Of a stretch of 64,000 bases of DNA, positions 7,709-16,878 are shown one piece after another; the first letter of the stretch is position 1; each line of letters opens with the position of its first letter. The stretch spans positions 124,001 through 188,000 of the forward strand of contig NZ_AQRC01000001.1 of NCBI RefSeq assembly GCF_000737065.1, given 5' to 3'. Position numbers and translations under genes: made by a program. The notes below the pieces were generated by a model. It saw nothing but the letters and a program-made list of their open reading frames with translations. It searched no databases and was not told the DNA's origin. Origin of the DNA: Thioclava atlantica (lineage in GTDB: Bacteria; Pseudomonadota; Alphaproteobacteria; Rhodobacterales; Rhodobacteraceae).

Positions 7709-8389
7709 TTAGAGCGGCTTGTTTTTATTTGCACCAATTGCGTTCAGCCAGATTATAAAGTCTCGGCCGATGTGAGTTAGGCGAATACATTCGGCATCTA
7801 CGTCGACTAGACGAAAATCAGTCAAGTAACGGATGTAGCCTTCGAAGGGTAGAGAAGCGAGTTCAGTGATTTCTTTTTGGAGTTTTGCGTACTCCTCCCG
7901 CGCTTCTAAGAGAGATACCTGCCCACCGCGCTGGTTAAGCAACTCGAGCGCCCGAATCTGACTGCCAAAAATGTTGCTGTATGCGGACGCAAAATGTCTC
8001 AGCAACCGTTCTTTCGCCACGGCCGCGATCAGAATTTCTAGACGGGCGTTCTCTGGATGGTCTTCAATTTCTTTTCTGACGCTATCCCTTATTTCTCGCT
8101 GTGCAGGCGTCAGATTCTCCTCAAGGATCGGTAGATCCCTATTCGACTGTTGTTCACCGGGCAGTGAATCTTCTAGCGCACCGGAGTTCCCACGTTGCTG
8201 CGGAATAAACTCTGCGCGATTGTTCCCAACGGTTAGGTTCTTGATATTTCGTAACAAACCTTTGAGTGGGTCACGGAAAATGAACGCAATGACCACGATC
8301 GCCACCGGCCAAGCAAGCCATCTTAGCGCTTCAACTAAAAGCGCAATGTAAGGCAAGCCGGTAGATGGATCATAACTAACGTTCAGCAC
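7709..8389 (-). CDS. Hypothetical single-pass membrane protein, probably acquired
   Basis: I do not recognise this 226-residue protein. Residues about 16-40 (LVEALRWLAWPVAIVVIAFIF) form one membrane helix, followed by a basic RDPLKGLLRNIKNL stretch and a charged, probably helical region. The last 60 residues (YIRYLTDFRLVDVDAECIRLTHIGRDFI) look like a winged-helix-type fold, by pattern only. Base composition is clearly more AT-rich than the genes on both sides, with frequent AAA, TTT and ATA codons, which suggests transfer. It begins with GTG 3 bases after the thyX stop, with GGGGG about 6 nt upstream, so it may be read through from thyX. Confidence 0.75.
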   Translation of the reverse strand: MLNVSYDPSTGLPYIALLVEALRWLAWPVAIVVIAFIFRDPLKGLLRNIKNLTVGNNRAEFIPQQRGNSGALEDSLPGEQQSNRDLPILEENLTPAQREIRDSVRKEIEDHPENARLEILIAAVAKERLLRHFASAYSNIFGSQIRALELLNQRGGQVSLLEAREEYAKLQKEITELASLPFEGYIRYLTDFRLVDVDAECIRLTHIGRDFIIWLNAIGANKNKPL

Positions 8390-8392
8390 TCG

Positions 8393-9307
8393 TTACCCCC
8401 AAACATCCGTAAACTCCCGCCACTCGCCCTTGCTCATGCCGGAATTCTCCTGCGTGACGACCTCACCCGCCAGACGCCGCTTCAGTAGTTCCACCGCCTT
8501 GCCCGACAGGTTCACCCCGCCCAGACGGTAATCCTCGAAGGCCGAATAGGCCGCGGGCACCCAGTCCTTGACGATATCGCACATGGTCGCGGCATAGACG
8601 CGGATCTCGTATTGCGCGTGGTGGTCGGCGCGCAGGCGCAGGAAGTGGAAGAGGTTGTGCAGGTCGATCTTCCAGTACCATTGCGTGTAGATATTCGCGG
8701 GCAGGTTCATCCGCGCGAGTTCCCGTGCGAGGCCCTGTTTGCCCGCATCCTCGTCCGGCGTCAGCATGTCCTCGTAATGGTCGTAGCTGCGCATCGCGTC
8801 CTCGCGCAGGATGTCGAGCACGCGGGCGGCCTCGGCGCCTTCCAGCACCGCGCCGCGGCCCTGGTTGTTCACCGTCGATTGCGCGGCGAGCTTGTCGGGG
8901 GCGGGGATGTAGAATTCGCGGTCGAGGATCGAGTAGCGGGCGGAATATTCATTCACGTTCGCGGTGCGGTGGCGGATCCACTGGCGCGCGACGAAGACCG
9001 GCAGCTTGACGTGGAACTTGACCTCGCACATCTCGAAGGGCGTCGAGTGCCAGTGCCGCATCAGGTAGCGGATCAGCCCGGTATCGTTGCTCACCGCCTT
9101 GGTGCCGCGGCCATAGGAGACCCGCGCGGCCTGGCAGATCGCGGCATCGTCGCCCATGTAGTCGATGACCCGCACCAGCCCGTGATCGAGCACCTCATGG
9201 GCGGTGTAGAGCCGCTTTTCCATCCCCGGCGAGACCGCCCGCGCGGTCAGTTGCGTCTCGGCGCGCTGCGCCTCGATCTCGGCTTTCTGTTCGGGGGTGA
9301 GCGCCAT
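8393..9307 (-). CDS. thyX: FAD-dependent thymidylate synthase
   Basis: ThyX makes dTMP from dUMP using methylene-tetrahydrofolate and FAD/NADPH, and replaces ThyA in many alphaproteobacteria. The 304-residue protein carries the signature [15 protein letters not shown] (RHRxxSxNExSxRY type, with Ala for the first Ser) and the substrate-binding segment [23 protein letters not shown] 9307 is preceded by GGAGG at a 5-base distance, so I reject the longer frame. It is transcribed away from gloA; the 150 bases between them hold both promoters. Confidence 0.95.
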   Translation of the reverse strand: MALTPEQKAEIEAQRAETQLTARAVSPGMEKRLYTAHEVLDHGLVRVIDYMGDDAAICQAARVSYGRGTKAVSNDTGLIRYLMRHWHSTPFEMCEVKFHVKLPVFVARQWIRHRTANVNEYSARYSILDREFYIPAPDKLAAQSTVNNQGRGAVLEGAEAARVLDILREDAMRSYDHYEDMLTPDEDAGKQGLARELARMNLPANIYTQWYWKIDLHNLFHFLRLRADHHAQYEIRVYAATMCDIVKDWVPAAYSAFEDYRLGGVNLSGKAVELLKRRLAGEVVTQENSGMSKGEWREFTDVWG

Positions 9308-9457
9308 GATATCCTCCGCAGGTCTCGAATCGTGAATCACTATATCTGCGGATCGCCCGCGCGGGAACCGCCATATCCTGTGGATAACCTCTGTGCCTTG
9401 CCCCGGCGCGCGACTGCTCTATCCTCCGGTGAAACCAGAGACAGAGGAGACCTCCCG

Positions 9458-9892
9458 ATGAAGATCGAATATCTGCACACGATGGTGCGCGTGCTCGACC
9501 TCGAGAAATCGATCGCGTTCTACAAACTTCTGGGCCTGAAGGAGCGCAAGCGCTTCGAGAGCGAGCAGGGCCGCTTCACGCTGGTCTATCTCTGCCCGCC
9601 GGGCCAGGAAGACGGGCGCGCCGATGTCGAGCTGACCTGGAACTGGGACGGCGATACCGGGCTGCCCTCGGACAGCCGCCATTTCGGCCATCTCGCCTAT
9701 CGCGTGGAGAACATCTACGAGATGTGCCAGCACCTGATGGACAATGGCGTGACGATCAACCGCCCGCCGCGCGACGGGCATATGGCCTTCGTGCGCTCGC
9801 CCGACAATGTCTCGGTGGAGTTGCTGCAGATGGGCGATGCGCTGCCCGCGCAGGAGCCGTGGGCGAGCATGGAAAACACCGGCCACTGGTGA
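9458..9892 (+). CDS. gloA: Lactoylglutathione lyase (glyoxalase I)
   Basis: Glyoxalase I isomerises the hemithioacetal of methylglyoxal and glutathione into S-lactoylglutathione, detoxifying methylglyoxal in the cytoplasm. The 144-residue protein has a paired VOC fold with probable metal ligands in YLHTMVRVLDLEKSIAFY, VELTWNWD and FGHLAYRVENIY, and a late Glu in VSVELLQMG. A GGAGAC ribosome binding site lies before ATG 9458. An intergenic element follows directly after its stop. Confidence 0.9.
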   Translation: MKIEYLHTMVRVLDLEKSIAFYKLLGLKERKRFESEQGRFTLVYLCPPGQEDGRADVELTWNWDGDTGLPSDSRHFGHLAYRVENIYEMCQHLMDNGVTINRPPRDGHMAFVRSPDNVSVELLQMGDALPAQEPWASMENTGHW

Positions 9893-9898
9893 TTGGCA

Positions 9899-9971
9899 GG
9901 GGCGAGGGGCGCTGCCCCTCGGCGCTGTCGCGCCTCACCCCGGGATATTTGGGTCAAGAGGAAGAGGCCCG
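9899..9971 (+). repeat. Rhodobacterales-type intergenic element, copy 1
   Basis: The hairpin CGAGGGGC (9903-9910) / GCCCCTCG (9914-9921) is followed by CCCCGGGATATTTGGGTCAA (9938-9957) and a purine-rich tail. The same order, a G/C hairpin and then CCGGGGATATTTGG or CCGGAGTATTTATGG, recurs at 16815-16860 and 40984-41029 on the opposite strand. The element follows gloA and precedes the convergent pth gene. Confidence 0.6.
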
Positions 9972-9973
9972 GG

Positions 9974-10657
9974 TCATTTCCGGAAGTGATCCTTGAGCTT
10001 GTCGAAGGGGCTGCGGGTGTCGTCCGCGGCCTCTTTGCGTTCCGGCACGGGGGAGGGTTTGGGGGGCGCCGTCCCGGTCGAGGAGCGCGGCGGCGCTGTG
10101 CGCAGGCTCACCGCGTTGAGGAATTTCGAACCCTCGCCCGCGGCCAGCGCCGGCGCGCCGTCCGAGATCCCGCGCAGCAAGTCGTCGAGCATCTCCTGCT
10201 CGGCCTTGGCGAAATCGCTCAGCACGTAACCCGCGACCCGGTCCTTGTGCCCCGGATGGCCGATGCCGAGCCGCACCCGCGCGTAATCGGACCCCATATG
10301 CTGGTGGATCGAGCGCAGCCCGTTATGCCCGGCATGGCCGCCACCCTGCTTGAGCCGGCATTTGCCGGGGGCGAGGTCGAGCTCATCATGGAAGACGGTG
10401 ATGTCTTCCACGGGGATCTTGTAGAAATCGGCCGCTGCGCGCACCGACTGGCCGGAGAGATTCATGAAAGTCTCGGGCTTGAGGAGCACGATGCGCTCGG
10501 AGCCGACCCGCCCCTCGCTGACCTGACCCTGAAATTTCGCGCGCCACGGCGCAAAGCCGTGATCCTCGGCAATCCGGTCGAGCGCCATGAAGCCGATATT
10601 GTGGCGGTTCGCGGAATATTTGGCGCCCGGGTTGCCAAGTCCGACCCAGAGTTTCAT
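9974..10657 (-). CDS. pth: Peptidyl-tRNA hydrolase, long C-terminus
   Basis: Pth cleaves peptidyl-tRNAs that drop off ribosomes and recycles the tRNA. The protein opens [11 protein letters not shown], has the catalytic His in [11 protein letters not shown], the Asn of PETFMNLSG and the Asp of [10 protein letters not shown], and the [12 protein letters not shown] loop. At 227 residues it is about 30 longer than most Pth proteins, from a proline- and charge-rich tail ending [11 protein letters not shown] start at ATG 10657, where homology begins. It lies downstream of rplY and a small hypothetical gene on the same strand. Confidence 0.95.
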   Translation of the reverse strand: MKLWVGLGNPGAKYSANRHNIGFMALDRIAEDHGFAPWRAKFQGQVSEGRVGSERIVLLKPETFMNLSGQSVRAAADFYKIPVEDITVFHDELDLAPGKCRLKQGGGHAGHNGLRSIHQHMGSDYARVRLGIGHPGHKDRVAGYVLSDFAKAEQEMLDDLLRGISDGAPALAAGEGSKFLNAVSLRTAPPRSSTGTAPPKPSPVPERKEAADDTRSPFDKLKDHFRK

Positions 10658-10795
10658 CTGTTCGCTCCCTGCATTGCGCGTCTGCGGCGGGTGTGGCAGG
10701 GCGCGGGATTGCCCGCGTTTGTGCCCCACGCCTTGCGGGCTTCGGGATATGGGAAGCCGGCCTTGCGGAAAAGAGGGCACGGGCGGGCGGACATG

Positions 10796-10820
10796 AAAAA
10801 AACGCCCTTGCGGGCGTTTT
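10796..10820 (-). terminator. Rho-independent terminator
   Basis: AAAACGCCC (10799-10807) pairs with GGGCGTTTT (10812-10820) around a TTGC loop. Read on the minus strand it ends in seven T (the A-run from 10796). It follows the 10840-11208 gene by about 20 bases and should separate that gene from pth. Confidence 0.85.
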
Positions 10821-10839
10821 CAGAGAAATCGGGTCGTCG

Positions 10840-11208
10840 TCAGCGCGAGGAAGAGCCCGGCTTCTTGAGCGAGGTCTGGGGGAAACCCGGATCCTGATGG
10901 AAGGCACCATCTGCGACCTTGGCCGCAAAGGCGGCGCGCAGATGCGTGGTTGCCGCCACGCGACGCTGCAATTCAAGATGAAGGACGCGACGCTCGGCCT
11001 CGTGGAACAGCCGGTCGAACGCTTCGTCGGGCTCCAGATTCTTCAAGCGCGTATTCTGAGGCTCCAGCGCTGCGTCCGCGCCCGCGGCGAACTCGGCACT
11101 GTCGGCCTCGTGATAGGCTTGGGCGGAGGGGAGCCCCACGCTGCGATCCGACGCGAGCTGCGCTGCCTTGCGCAAGGCGGCCAGACTGGTGGTCGGAAGG
11201 TATGCCAT
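10840..11208 (-). CDS. Hypothetical protein, 122 residues
   Basis: I do not recognise this small alanine- and arginine-rich protein. It has no signal peptide or membrane segment, and the middle (NLEPDEAFDRLFHEAERRVLHLELQRRV) looks helical and possibly coiled. The ATG at 11208 has GAGG about 8 nt upstream, and a good terminator follows the stop, so the gene unit looks real. It stands between rplY and pth, a pair often adjacent in related genomes, so it may be a lineage-specific insertion. Confidence 0.65.
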   Translation of the reverse strand: MAYLPTTSLAALRKAAQLASDRSVGLPSAQAYHEADSAEFAAGADAALEPQNTRLKNLEPDEAFDRLFHEAERRVLHLELQRRVAATTHLRAAFAAKVADGAFHQDPGFPQTSLKKPGSSSR

Positions 11209-11324
11209 CAATATCGCCTCATGGTTGTTTTCTTCACTCTACTGCGAAACGCAAAGATGGCTATTATTTTGCGATCACAAAAAGGTGATACTGGCAAAAT
11301 TCCCACAGTGACCACTCTGGCAAA

Positions 11325-11350
11325 GAAAAACGGGGCCCCGAAGGGCCCCG
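11325..11350 (-). terminator. Rho-independent terminator of rplY
   Basis: CGGGGCCC (11331-11338) pairs with GGGCCCCG (11343-11350); on the minus strand the loop is the very stable TTCG and the stem is followed by TTTTT (the A-run at 11326-11330). It starts 30 bases after the rplY stop. Confidence 0.88.
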
Positions 11351-11379
11351 CGAATTCAGCGTGAGAAGGGTTCTGAGGA

Positions 11380-12009
11380 TTATTCCTCGGTCGCCTCTTC
11401 CTCTGCGCCTTCCTCTTCATCCGAGGAGCCGCCACCGAAGCCTTTCGGCGGGGCGACGTTGGCGATCACGAAGTCGCGCTCGATCGTCGGCTTCGCGCCG
11501 GTCGGCAGGGTCACGTCCGAGATGTGGATCGTGTCGCCGATCTGCTTGCCGGCGAGATCGACAACGATCTGCTCGGGGATTTCACCGGCGAGAACGTTGA
11601 GTTCGACTTCCGGACGCACGACGACGAGGGTGCCGCCACGCTTGAGGCCCGGCGCCTGCTCGTGGTTGATGAACTCGACATGCACGAAGAGCGAGATGCG
11701 CGAGTTGCGGTGGGTGCGCATGAAGTCGACATGGGTCGGCAGGTCCTTGACCACGTCCTTCTGAACGCCGCGGCAGATCACGCGCACGTCTTCCTCGCCT
11801 TCAACCTTGAGGTTGAAGAGGGTCGACATGAAGCGGCCCTTGCGCAGGCGGGTCAGCAGCTTGTTGTAGTCGAGGTTGATTGCCAGCGGGTCTTTGCCGT
11901 CGCCGTAGACGATGCCGGGCACGTAACCCTCGCGACGCGCTTGCCGAGCGGCCCCCTTGCCCGTCCCCGTACGCGCCACGGCTTCGATCGTTTCGATCTC
12001 TTTGGCCAT
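11380..12009 (-). CDS. rplY: 50S ribosomal protein L25 / Ctc family
   Basis: This 209-residue protein binds 5S rRNA in the large ribosomal subunit. It is the long form: an N-terminal L25 domain (residues about 1-95, [25 protein letters not shown]) followed by a Ctc-type beta domain ([20 protein letters not shown]-like [18 protein letters not shown]), and ends in an acidic tail [15 protein letters not shown]. The start ATG 12009 precedes MAKEIE, a conserved opening. It is transcribed away from the MFS gene, so the roughly 180 bases upstream hold its promoter. Confidence 0.95.
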   Translation of the reverse strand: MAKEIETIEAVARTGTGKGAARQARREGYVPGIVYGDGKDPLAINLDYNKLLTRLRKGRFMSTLFNLKVEGEEDVRVICRGVQKDVVKDLPTHVDFMRTHRNSRISLFVHVEFINHEQAPGLKRGGTLVVVRPEVELNVLAGEIPEQIVVDLAGKQIGDTIHISDVTLPTGAKPTIERDFVIANVAPPKGFGGGSSDEEEGAEEEATEE

Positions 12010-12190
12010 GATTGGTCTCCAAATTGGTCAATGTGATGGGCCGCCTCCAAGGGTGTCGGGCCCACGAAGACGCGCGGATACTCGGGATCGGGGGAAAAGG
12101 CAAGCGCTTTCGGGTCGCCGCGCAGGAATGGCGGAGCTTGGCGTGCCTCGAGCGGGATGATAGCGCTGCGGTCAAACGGAGCAAGCGACA

Positions 12191-13339
12191 ATGGCATTCC
12201 TTCAAGCGATCCGCGCCAGCCGCGCCACCGGGACAGGTCTCGGGGTGCTCGGAATGTTCTGGGGCGGGTTCGCGGCGCTGATGCCGGACTGGCAGGCCCG
12301 GTCGGGCGTCTCGGACGGCACGCTCGGGCTCTTGCTGCTGCTTTCGGCAGTCGGCGGGATGGGCGCGATGGGGATCGGCCCCCGGCTGCAAGGGTATCTC
12401 GGCCACCGTTCCATCCCCGTCTTCGCGGTTCAGCTCGGGCTGGTCGGGCTCGTGGGCTGGACGATCGGATCGCCGCTCGTGCTCGGGCTCGTGCTGCTTT
12501 GGTGCGGCTGGTCTCTGGCCAGTCTCGACATCGCGGTGAATGTGGAAATCTCCCATCGCGAAGCTGCGACCGGGCTGTCGCTGATGAACTGGAACCACGC
12601 GCTCTTTTCCTTCGGTCTCGCGGCGGCGGCCGCGCTGGCAGGCCTTGCGCGCCATTCGGGCGCGAGCCCGGGAGAGATCATGGCGGCGACCGGTATCGTC
12701 GTCGTCTGTGCTGCCTGGGCGATGCGCGAGCCGAGCAGCGCCGTTGTCGAAGACCTCGACCACGAAACGCGCAAGGCGACGCTGCCCTGGGCCGCGGTGA
12801 TCCCGGCAGGTGTCATCCTGTTCTGTTCCTTCGTGGCCGAGAACGCGACCGAGAGCTGGTCGGCGCTGCATCTTCAGCGCAGCTTCGACGCGCCGCCCGG
12901 GTCGGGGGCGGCGGGACCGATGATGATGGGTCTCATGATGGGGGTGGGGCGCGTCTTCGGCCAGATCCTCGCGCAGCGTCTGGGCGAGATGCGCCTTGTC
13001 GCGATCTCGGTGCTGATCGGGGCAGGAGGGGCATTGCTGACCGCCTTCGCGCCGGTTCAGGTGCTGGCGGTCGCGGGGGTCGCGATGATCGGTCTCGGCG
13101 CGGCGGTGATCGTGCCCTCCGCCAACTCGCTCCTTGGTGCGCGCACTTCGTCGCGGTCTCGCGCGATGGCGCTTTCGCGTGCCTGGCTGATCGGCTTCAC
13201 CGGTTATTTCATCGGGCCGGTGGTGATGGGGGCGATCGCGGAAGGCGCGGGGTTGCGCGCAGCCTTCGGGGCGATCGCCCTCATCCTCCTCGTCATTCTG
13301 CCGGGACTGGCCCGGCTTGCGCGCGTTCCTCAGGAATAG
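12191..13339 (+). CDS. Major facilitator superfamily transporter
   Basis: An inner-membrane MFS protein of 382 residues with about 12 predicted membrane helices and little soluble sequence. The N-terminal half holds GVLGMFWGGFAALMPDWQARSGVSDGTLGLLLL, and the second helix pair has a GPRLQGYLGHR loop in the place of the MFS motif A. Substrate cannot be inferred. The gene ends with TAG at 13337-13339, overlapping the convergent lldD by 10 bases. Confidence 0.85.
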   Translation: MAFLQAIRASRATGTGLGVLGMFWGGFAALMPDWQARSGVSDGTLGLLLLLSAVGGMGAMGIGPRLQGYLGHRSIPVFAVQLGLVGLVGWTIGSPLVLGLVLLWCGWSLASLDIAVNVEISHREAATGLSLMNWNHALFSFGLAAAAALAGLARHSGASPGEIMAATGIVVVCAAWAMREPSSAVVEDLDHETRKATLPWAAVIPAGVILFCSFVAENATESWSALHLQRSFDAPPGSGAAGPMMMGLMMGVGRVFGQILAQRLGEMRLVAISVLIGAGGALLTAFAPVQVLAVAGVAMIGLGAAVIVPSANSLLGARTSSRSRAMALSRAWLIGFTGYFIGPVVMGAIAEGAGLRAAFGAIALILLVILPGLARLARVPQE

Positions 13340-14493
13340 GTGTCGAAGAAGCCCTGCGGGACGAGCACGTCATGGCGCCCGAGCTGGTCGATCCGCCGCT
13401 CGCCGCACAGGGCCATCGAGGTGTCGAGCTCTTTCTGGATCACTTCGAGCGCCGTCGTCACGCCGGCTTCGCCCATCGCGCCGAGCCCGTTCACATAGGC
13501 CCGCCCGATCATCACGCCTTTCGCGCCGAGCGCCAGCGCCTTGAGCACGTCCTGGCCCGAGCGGATGCCCGAATCCAGCCAGACTTCGGTCTTGTCGCCC
13601 ACGGCCGAGACGATCGAGGGCAGGACCCGGATCGAGCTGAGGGCGCCGTCGAGCTGGCGCCCGCCATGGTTCGAGACGACGATCGCATCGGCCCCGGTCG
13701 CCGCTGCCATCTCGGCATCCTCGGTGGTCAGGATGCCCTTGAGGATCACCTTGCCGCCCCACATGTCCATCAGCTGCTTGATGCGGTCCCAGTTGAGGGA
13801 CTGGTCGAATTTCTCCGCCGTCCAGGAAGCAAGCGAGGAGGGGTCGCCCGCGCTGTCCACATGGCCGACGATATTGCCGAAGAAGCGCCGCTTGGTCTGC
13901 AGCATCTCGATCCCCCACCGCCACTTCGTGGCGAGATCGAGCAGAACGGGCAGGGTGAATTTCGGCGGAGCGCTGAGGCCGTTCTTGAGGTCCTTGTGGC
14001 GCTGCCCGAGCAATTGCAGATCGACCGTGATCACCAGGGCGGAACAACCCGCCGCACGCGCGCGCTCGAGCACCCGCTTGTTATAGTCGTCATCGGTGAG
14101 CGTGTAGATCTGGAACCAGAAGGGCGCGGAGGTGTTCTCGGCCACGTCCTCGATCGAGCAGATCGACATCGTCGAGAGGGTGTAGGGGACGCCGAATTTC
14201 TCGGCCGCCTTCGCCGCCTTGATCTCGCCGTCGGCGCGCTGCATCCCGGTGAGCCCCACCGGCGCGAGCGCGACCGGCATCGCGACGTCCTGCCCCAGCA
14301 TCTGCGATTTCGTCGAGCGCCCCGTCATGTCCACCGCGACCCGCTGATTGAGCCGGATCTGCGCGAAATCCTCGGTGTTCTCGCGGAAGGTCTGCTCGGT
14401 ATAGGAACCGCTCTCGGCGTAATCGTAGAACATTTTCGGCGTCCGGCATTTATGCAGGCGCTTGAGATCGGCGATGTTGGTGATGACGGGCAT
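13330..14493 (-). CDS. lldD: FMN-dependent L-lactate dehydrogenase (alpha-hydroxy-acid oxidase family)
   Basis: The enzyme oxidises L-lactate or a related 2-hydroxy acid to the keto acid using FMN, feeding electrons to the membrane quinone pool. Visible landmarks are the TIM-barrel opening YDYAESGSYTEQTFREN, the FMN loop LAPVGLTGMQ, TVDLQLLGQRHKDLKNG, and the catalytic His-Arg segment VVSNHGGRQLDG, then WLDSGIRSGQDVLKALALGAKGVMIGRAY. The ATG at 14493 follows GGGAGGGAC. At 387 residues it matches LldD length. The exact hydroxy-acid substrate is inferred from overall likeness. Confidence 0.9.
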   Translation of the reverse strand: MPVITNIADLKRLHKCRTPKMFYDYAESGSYTEQTFRENTEDFAQIRLNQRVAVDMTGRSTKSQMLGQDVAMPVALAPVGLTGMQRADGEIKAAKAAEKFGVPYTLSTMSICSIEDVAENTSAPFWFQIYTLTDDDYNKRVLERARAAGCSALVITVDLQLLGQRHKDLKNGLSAPPKFTLPVLLDLATKWRWGIEMLQTKRRFFGNIVGHVDSAGDPSSLASWTAEKFDQSLNWDRIKQLMDMWGGKVILKGILTTEDAEMAAATGADAIVVSNHGGRQLDGALSSIRVLPSIVSAVGDKTEVWLDSGIRSGQDVLKALALGAKGVMIGRAYVNGLGAMGEAGVTTALEVIQKELDTSMALCGERRIDQLGRHDVLVPQGFFDTYS

Positions 14494-14622
14494 GTGTCCC
14501 TCCCCCGGTTGTGGTAAAAAATATTTACCAATAGGGCGCGCGCAGCGCAATCGTCTTCACCCTTGCCATTCCGATCTTTCGCGTGCTTCCTTCAGGAAGG
14601 ATCGCGGAAAAGGGAGCACTTC

Positions 14623-15396
14623 GTGAACGAGATCTTGCTGGGGCTGATGGGAGGCATGGTCGCAGGCGTGGCCACGGCGTTGGGGGCGATCCCCGCGCTG
14701 CTCGGGCGCTCGATGAGCCAGCGCATGGCCGACACGATGCTGGGCTTCGCCGCCGGCGTCATGCTCTCTGCCTCCTATTTCTCGCTGATCCTGCCGGGGA
14801 TCGATGTGGCCGAGACGATGTTCGGCTCGGTCTGGATCGCCGCGGGTATCGCTGGGGCGGGGATCGCTCTCGGCTCCGGTTTCGTGGCTTGGCTGAACGC
14901 GAATTTGCCCCATGAACACTTCCAGTCCGGCCTCGAGGGGGGCGCGGATGCGGCGCGGCTCGCCCGGATCTGGCTCTTCGTGATCGCGATCACGATCCAC
15001 AATTTCCCCGAAGGCCTGTCGATCGGCGTCGCCTTCGGCGCCGGCATGGAGAACGGCCTCTCGGTAATGACCGGGATCTCCTTGCAGGACATTCCCGAAG
15101 GTCTCGCCGTCGCGGTCGCGTTGGTCGGGCAGGGCTATGGACGGCGCAAGGCGTTCTTCGTCACCGCGCTGACCGGGGCGGTCGAGCCGGTCGGGGCGCT
15201 CATCGGCGCGGCGGCCGTGTCGGTCTCGGGCGCGCTCCTGCCCTGGGGGCTCACCTTCGCCGCAGGCGCGATGCTCTATATCATCAGCCACGAGATCCTG
15301 CCCGAGACCCACCGCAACGGCCATCAGAACCGTGCGACGGCGGGGATGCTCTTCGGTCTCATCCTGATGATGTTCCTCGATGTCACGCTTGGCTGA
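14623..15396 (+). CDS. ZIP family divalent metal transporter
   Basis: An inner-membrane ZIP importer of 257 residues and about eight helices. The metal-binding helix motifs HNFPEG (helix 4) and QDIPEG (helix 5) are both present, with HEILPE later. The best start is GTG 14623, with GGGAG 7 nt upstream; the upstream ATG at 14563 has no ribosome binding site and adds a hydrophilic run. Zinc is the commonest substrate of the family, but manganese or iron cannot be excluded. Confidence 0.88.
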   Translation: MNEILLGLMGGMVAGVATALGAIPALLGRSMSQRMADTMLGFAAGVMLSASYFSLILPGIDVAETMFGSVWIAAGIAGAGIALGSGFVAWLNANLPHEHFQSGLEGGADAARLARIWLFVIAITIHNFPEGLSIGVAFGAGMENGLSVMTGISLQDIPEGLAVAVALVGQGYGRRKAFFVTALTGAVEPVGALIGAAAVSVSGALLPWGLTFAAGAMLYIISHEILPETHRNGHQNRATAGMLFGLILMMFLDVTLG

Positions 15397-15627
15397 GCCT
15401 GCCGCGAAGAGGCTTTACTTCGCGGCAAGCTCCGCTTAATGGACGCCTCATGATCGCATGGACCGCCCATATCGCCCGTCCCCGACGTCGCCGCACCCGC
15501 GCCTGACGTCCGATCGCTCGTGGCTCTCGCCACATCTTCCCTCAAATCGCTGACCGAAGGCCCCTGACCGTTGACAGCCCACCGGGACTGTTGCACGCAT
15601 TTGCCTTCTTCTTGTGGAGTTCGAACC

Positions 15628-16806
15628 ATGATCCCCTCCGTTCTGCCGACCTATAACCGTGCGCCTCTGGCTTTCGTCAAAGGCGAAGGCTCCTGGCTGG
15701 AGACCGCAGAGGGGCGCCGATATCTCGACATGGGGGCGGGGATCGCGGTGAACGCGCTCGGCCATGCCGCGCCGGAACTGGTCGAGGCGCTCACCGAGCA
15801 GGCGGGCAAGCTCTGGCATGTCTCGAACCTCTACCAGATCCCGCAGCAGCAGGCGCTCGCCGACGCGCTGGTCGAGAAGACCTTCGCCGACACGGTCTTC
15901 TTCACCAACTCGGGCACCGAGGCGGCCGAGCTCGCGATCAAGATGGCGCGCAAATACTGGTCGTCGAAAGGCGAGGACCGGATCGAGATCATCACCTTCG
16001 ACGGCGCCTTCCATGGCCGCTCCACCGGGGCGATCTCGGCGGTGCCGCATTCGGAGAAGATGGTGAAGGGCTTCGGCCCGCTCCTGCCGGGCTTCACCCA
16101 GCTTCCCTGGGCCGATCACGAGGCGCTTCGCGCCGCCGTCACCGACAAGACCGCCGCGATCCTGATCGAGCCGGTGCAGGGCGAGGGCGGCATCCGCCCG
16201 GTCCCCGACCAGTGTCTCAAGGGGCTGCGCGACCTGTGCGACGAAACCGGCGCGCTGCTGATCTTCGACGAGGTGCAATGCGGGGTCGGGCGCACGGGGC
16301 GGCTCTTCGCGCATGAATGGGCGGGCGTGACCCCCGATATCATGATGGTCGCCAAGGGCATCGGCGGGGGCTTCCCGCTGGGTGCGGTGCTCGCCACCGA
16401 AGCGGCGGCCTCGGGCATGACCGCGGGCACGCACGGTTCGACCTATGGCGGCAACCCGCTGGGCTGCGCCGTGGGCGCCAAGGTGATGGAGATCGTCTCG
16501 GACCCGGCCTTCCTCGACCAGGTGAACGCCAGGGCGGGCTTCATGCGTCAAAAGCTCGAGGCGCTGGTCGCCGCGCATCCCGACATCTTCGAGAGCGTGC
16601 GCGGTTCGGGGCTGATGCTCGGGCTCAAATGCAAGTGCGCGCCTGCCGAACTTGTCGCGGCCGCCTATGACCAGAACCTGCTGACCGTGCCGGCGGCGGA
16701 CAATGTCCTGCGCCTCCTGCCCCCGCTCAACATCTCCGAAGCCGATCTGGCCGAGGCGGTGAGCCGCCTCGATGCCGCCGCCACCCAACTCGAGAAATCG
16801 GCCTGA
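15628..16806 (+). CDS. argD: Acetylornithine/aspartate-type aminotransferase
   Basis: This 392-residue class III PLP aminotransferase converts N-acetylglutamate semialdehyde to N-acetylornithine in arginine synthesis. It has the motifs NSGTEAAELAIKMARKY, FHGRSTGA, VQGEGGIRP, LLIFDEVQCGVGRTG, the PLP lysine Lys243 in MMVAKGIGGG, and THGSTYGGNPL. I start at ATG 15628 with TGGAG upstream; homology begins at IPSVLPTYNRAP. The argF gene follows after 72 bases, which contain an intergenic element, so the two steps of one pathway are paired. It could also accept succinyl-diaminopimelate intermediates, as many ArgD proteins do. Confidence 0.93.
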   Translation: MIPSVLPTYNRAPLAFVKGEGSWLETAEGRRYLDMGAGIAVNALGHAAPELVEALTEQAGKLWHVSNLYQIPQQQALADALVEKTFADTVFFTNSGTEAAELAIKMARKYWSSKGEDRIEIITFDGAFHGRSTGAISAVPHSEKMVKGFGPLLPGFTQLPWADHEALRAAVTDKTAAILIEPVQGEGGIRPVPDQCLKGLRDLCDETGALLIFDEVQCGVGRTGRLFAHEWAGVTPDIMMVAKGIGGGFPLGAVLATEAAASGMTAGTHGSTYGGNPLGCAVGAKVMEIVSDPAFLDQVNARAGFMRQKLEALVAAHPDIFESVRGSGLMLGLKCKCAPAELVAAAYDQNLLTVPAADNVLRLLPPLNISEADLAEAVSRLDAAATQLEKSA

Positions 16807-16814
16807 TCTTCATC

Positions 16815-16860
16815 CGGCCATAAATACTCCGGGGGACCGGGGGCAGGGCCCCCGGCACCT
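16815..16860 (-). repeat. Rhodobacterales-type intergenic element, copy 2 (minus orientation)
   Basis: The hairpin CCGGGGGC (16837-16844) / GCCCCCGG (16848-16855) has a 3-base loop and lies next to CCATAAATACTCCGG (16818-16832). On the minus strand this reads as hairpin, then CCGGAGTATTTATGG. It fills most of the gap between argD and argF, and could act as an internal mRNA structure in that operon. Confidence 0.6.
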
Positions 16861-16878
16861 TCCAAGAAGGAAGAACCG

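Noticed and set aside
12157-14517. A 786-codon plus-strand frame across the MFS and lldD genes
   Set aside because: It runs in the wrong phase for the MFS gene and antisense to lldD. It arises because a high-G+C genome has few stop codons, and its translation is unlike any protein I know.
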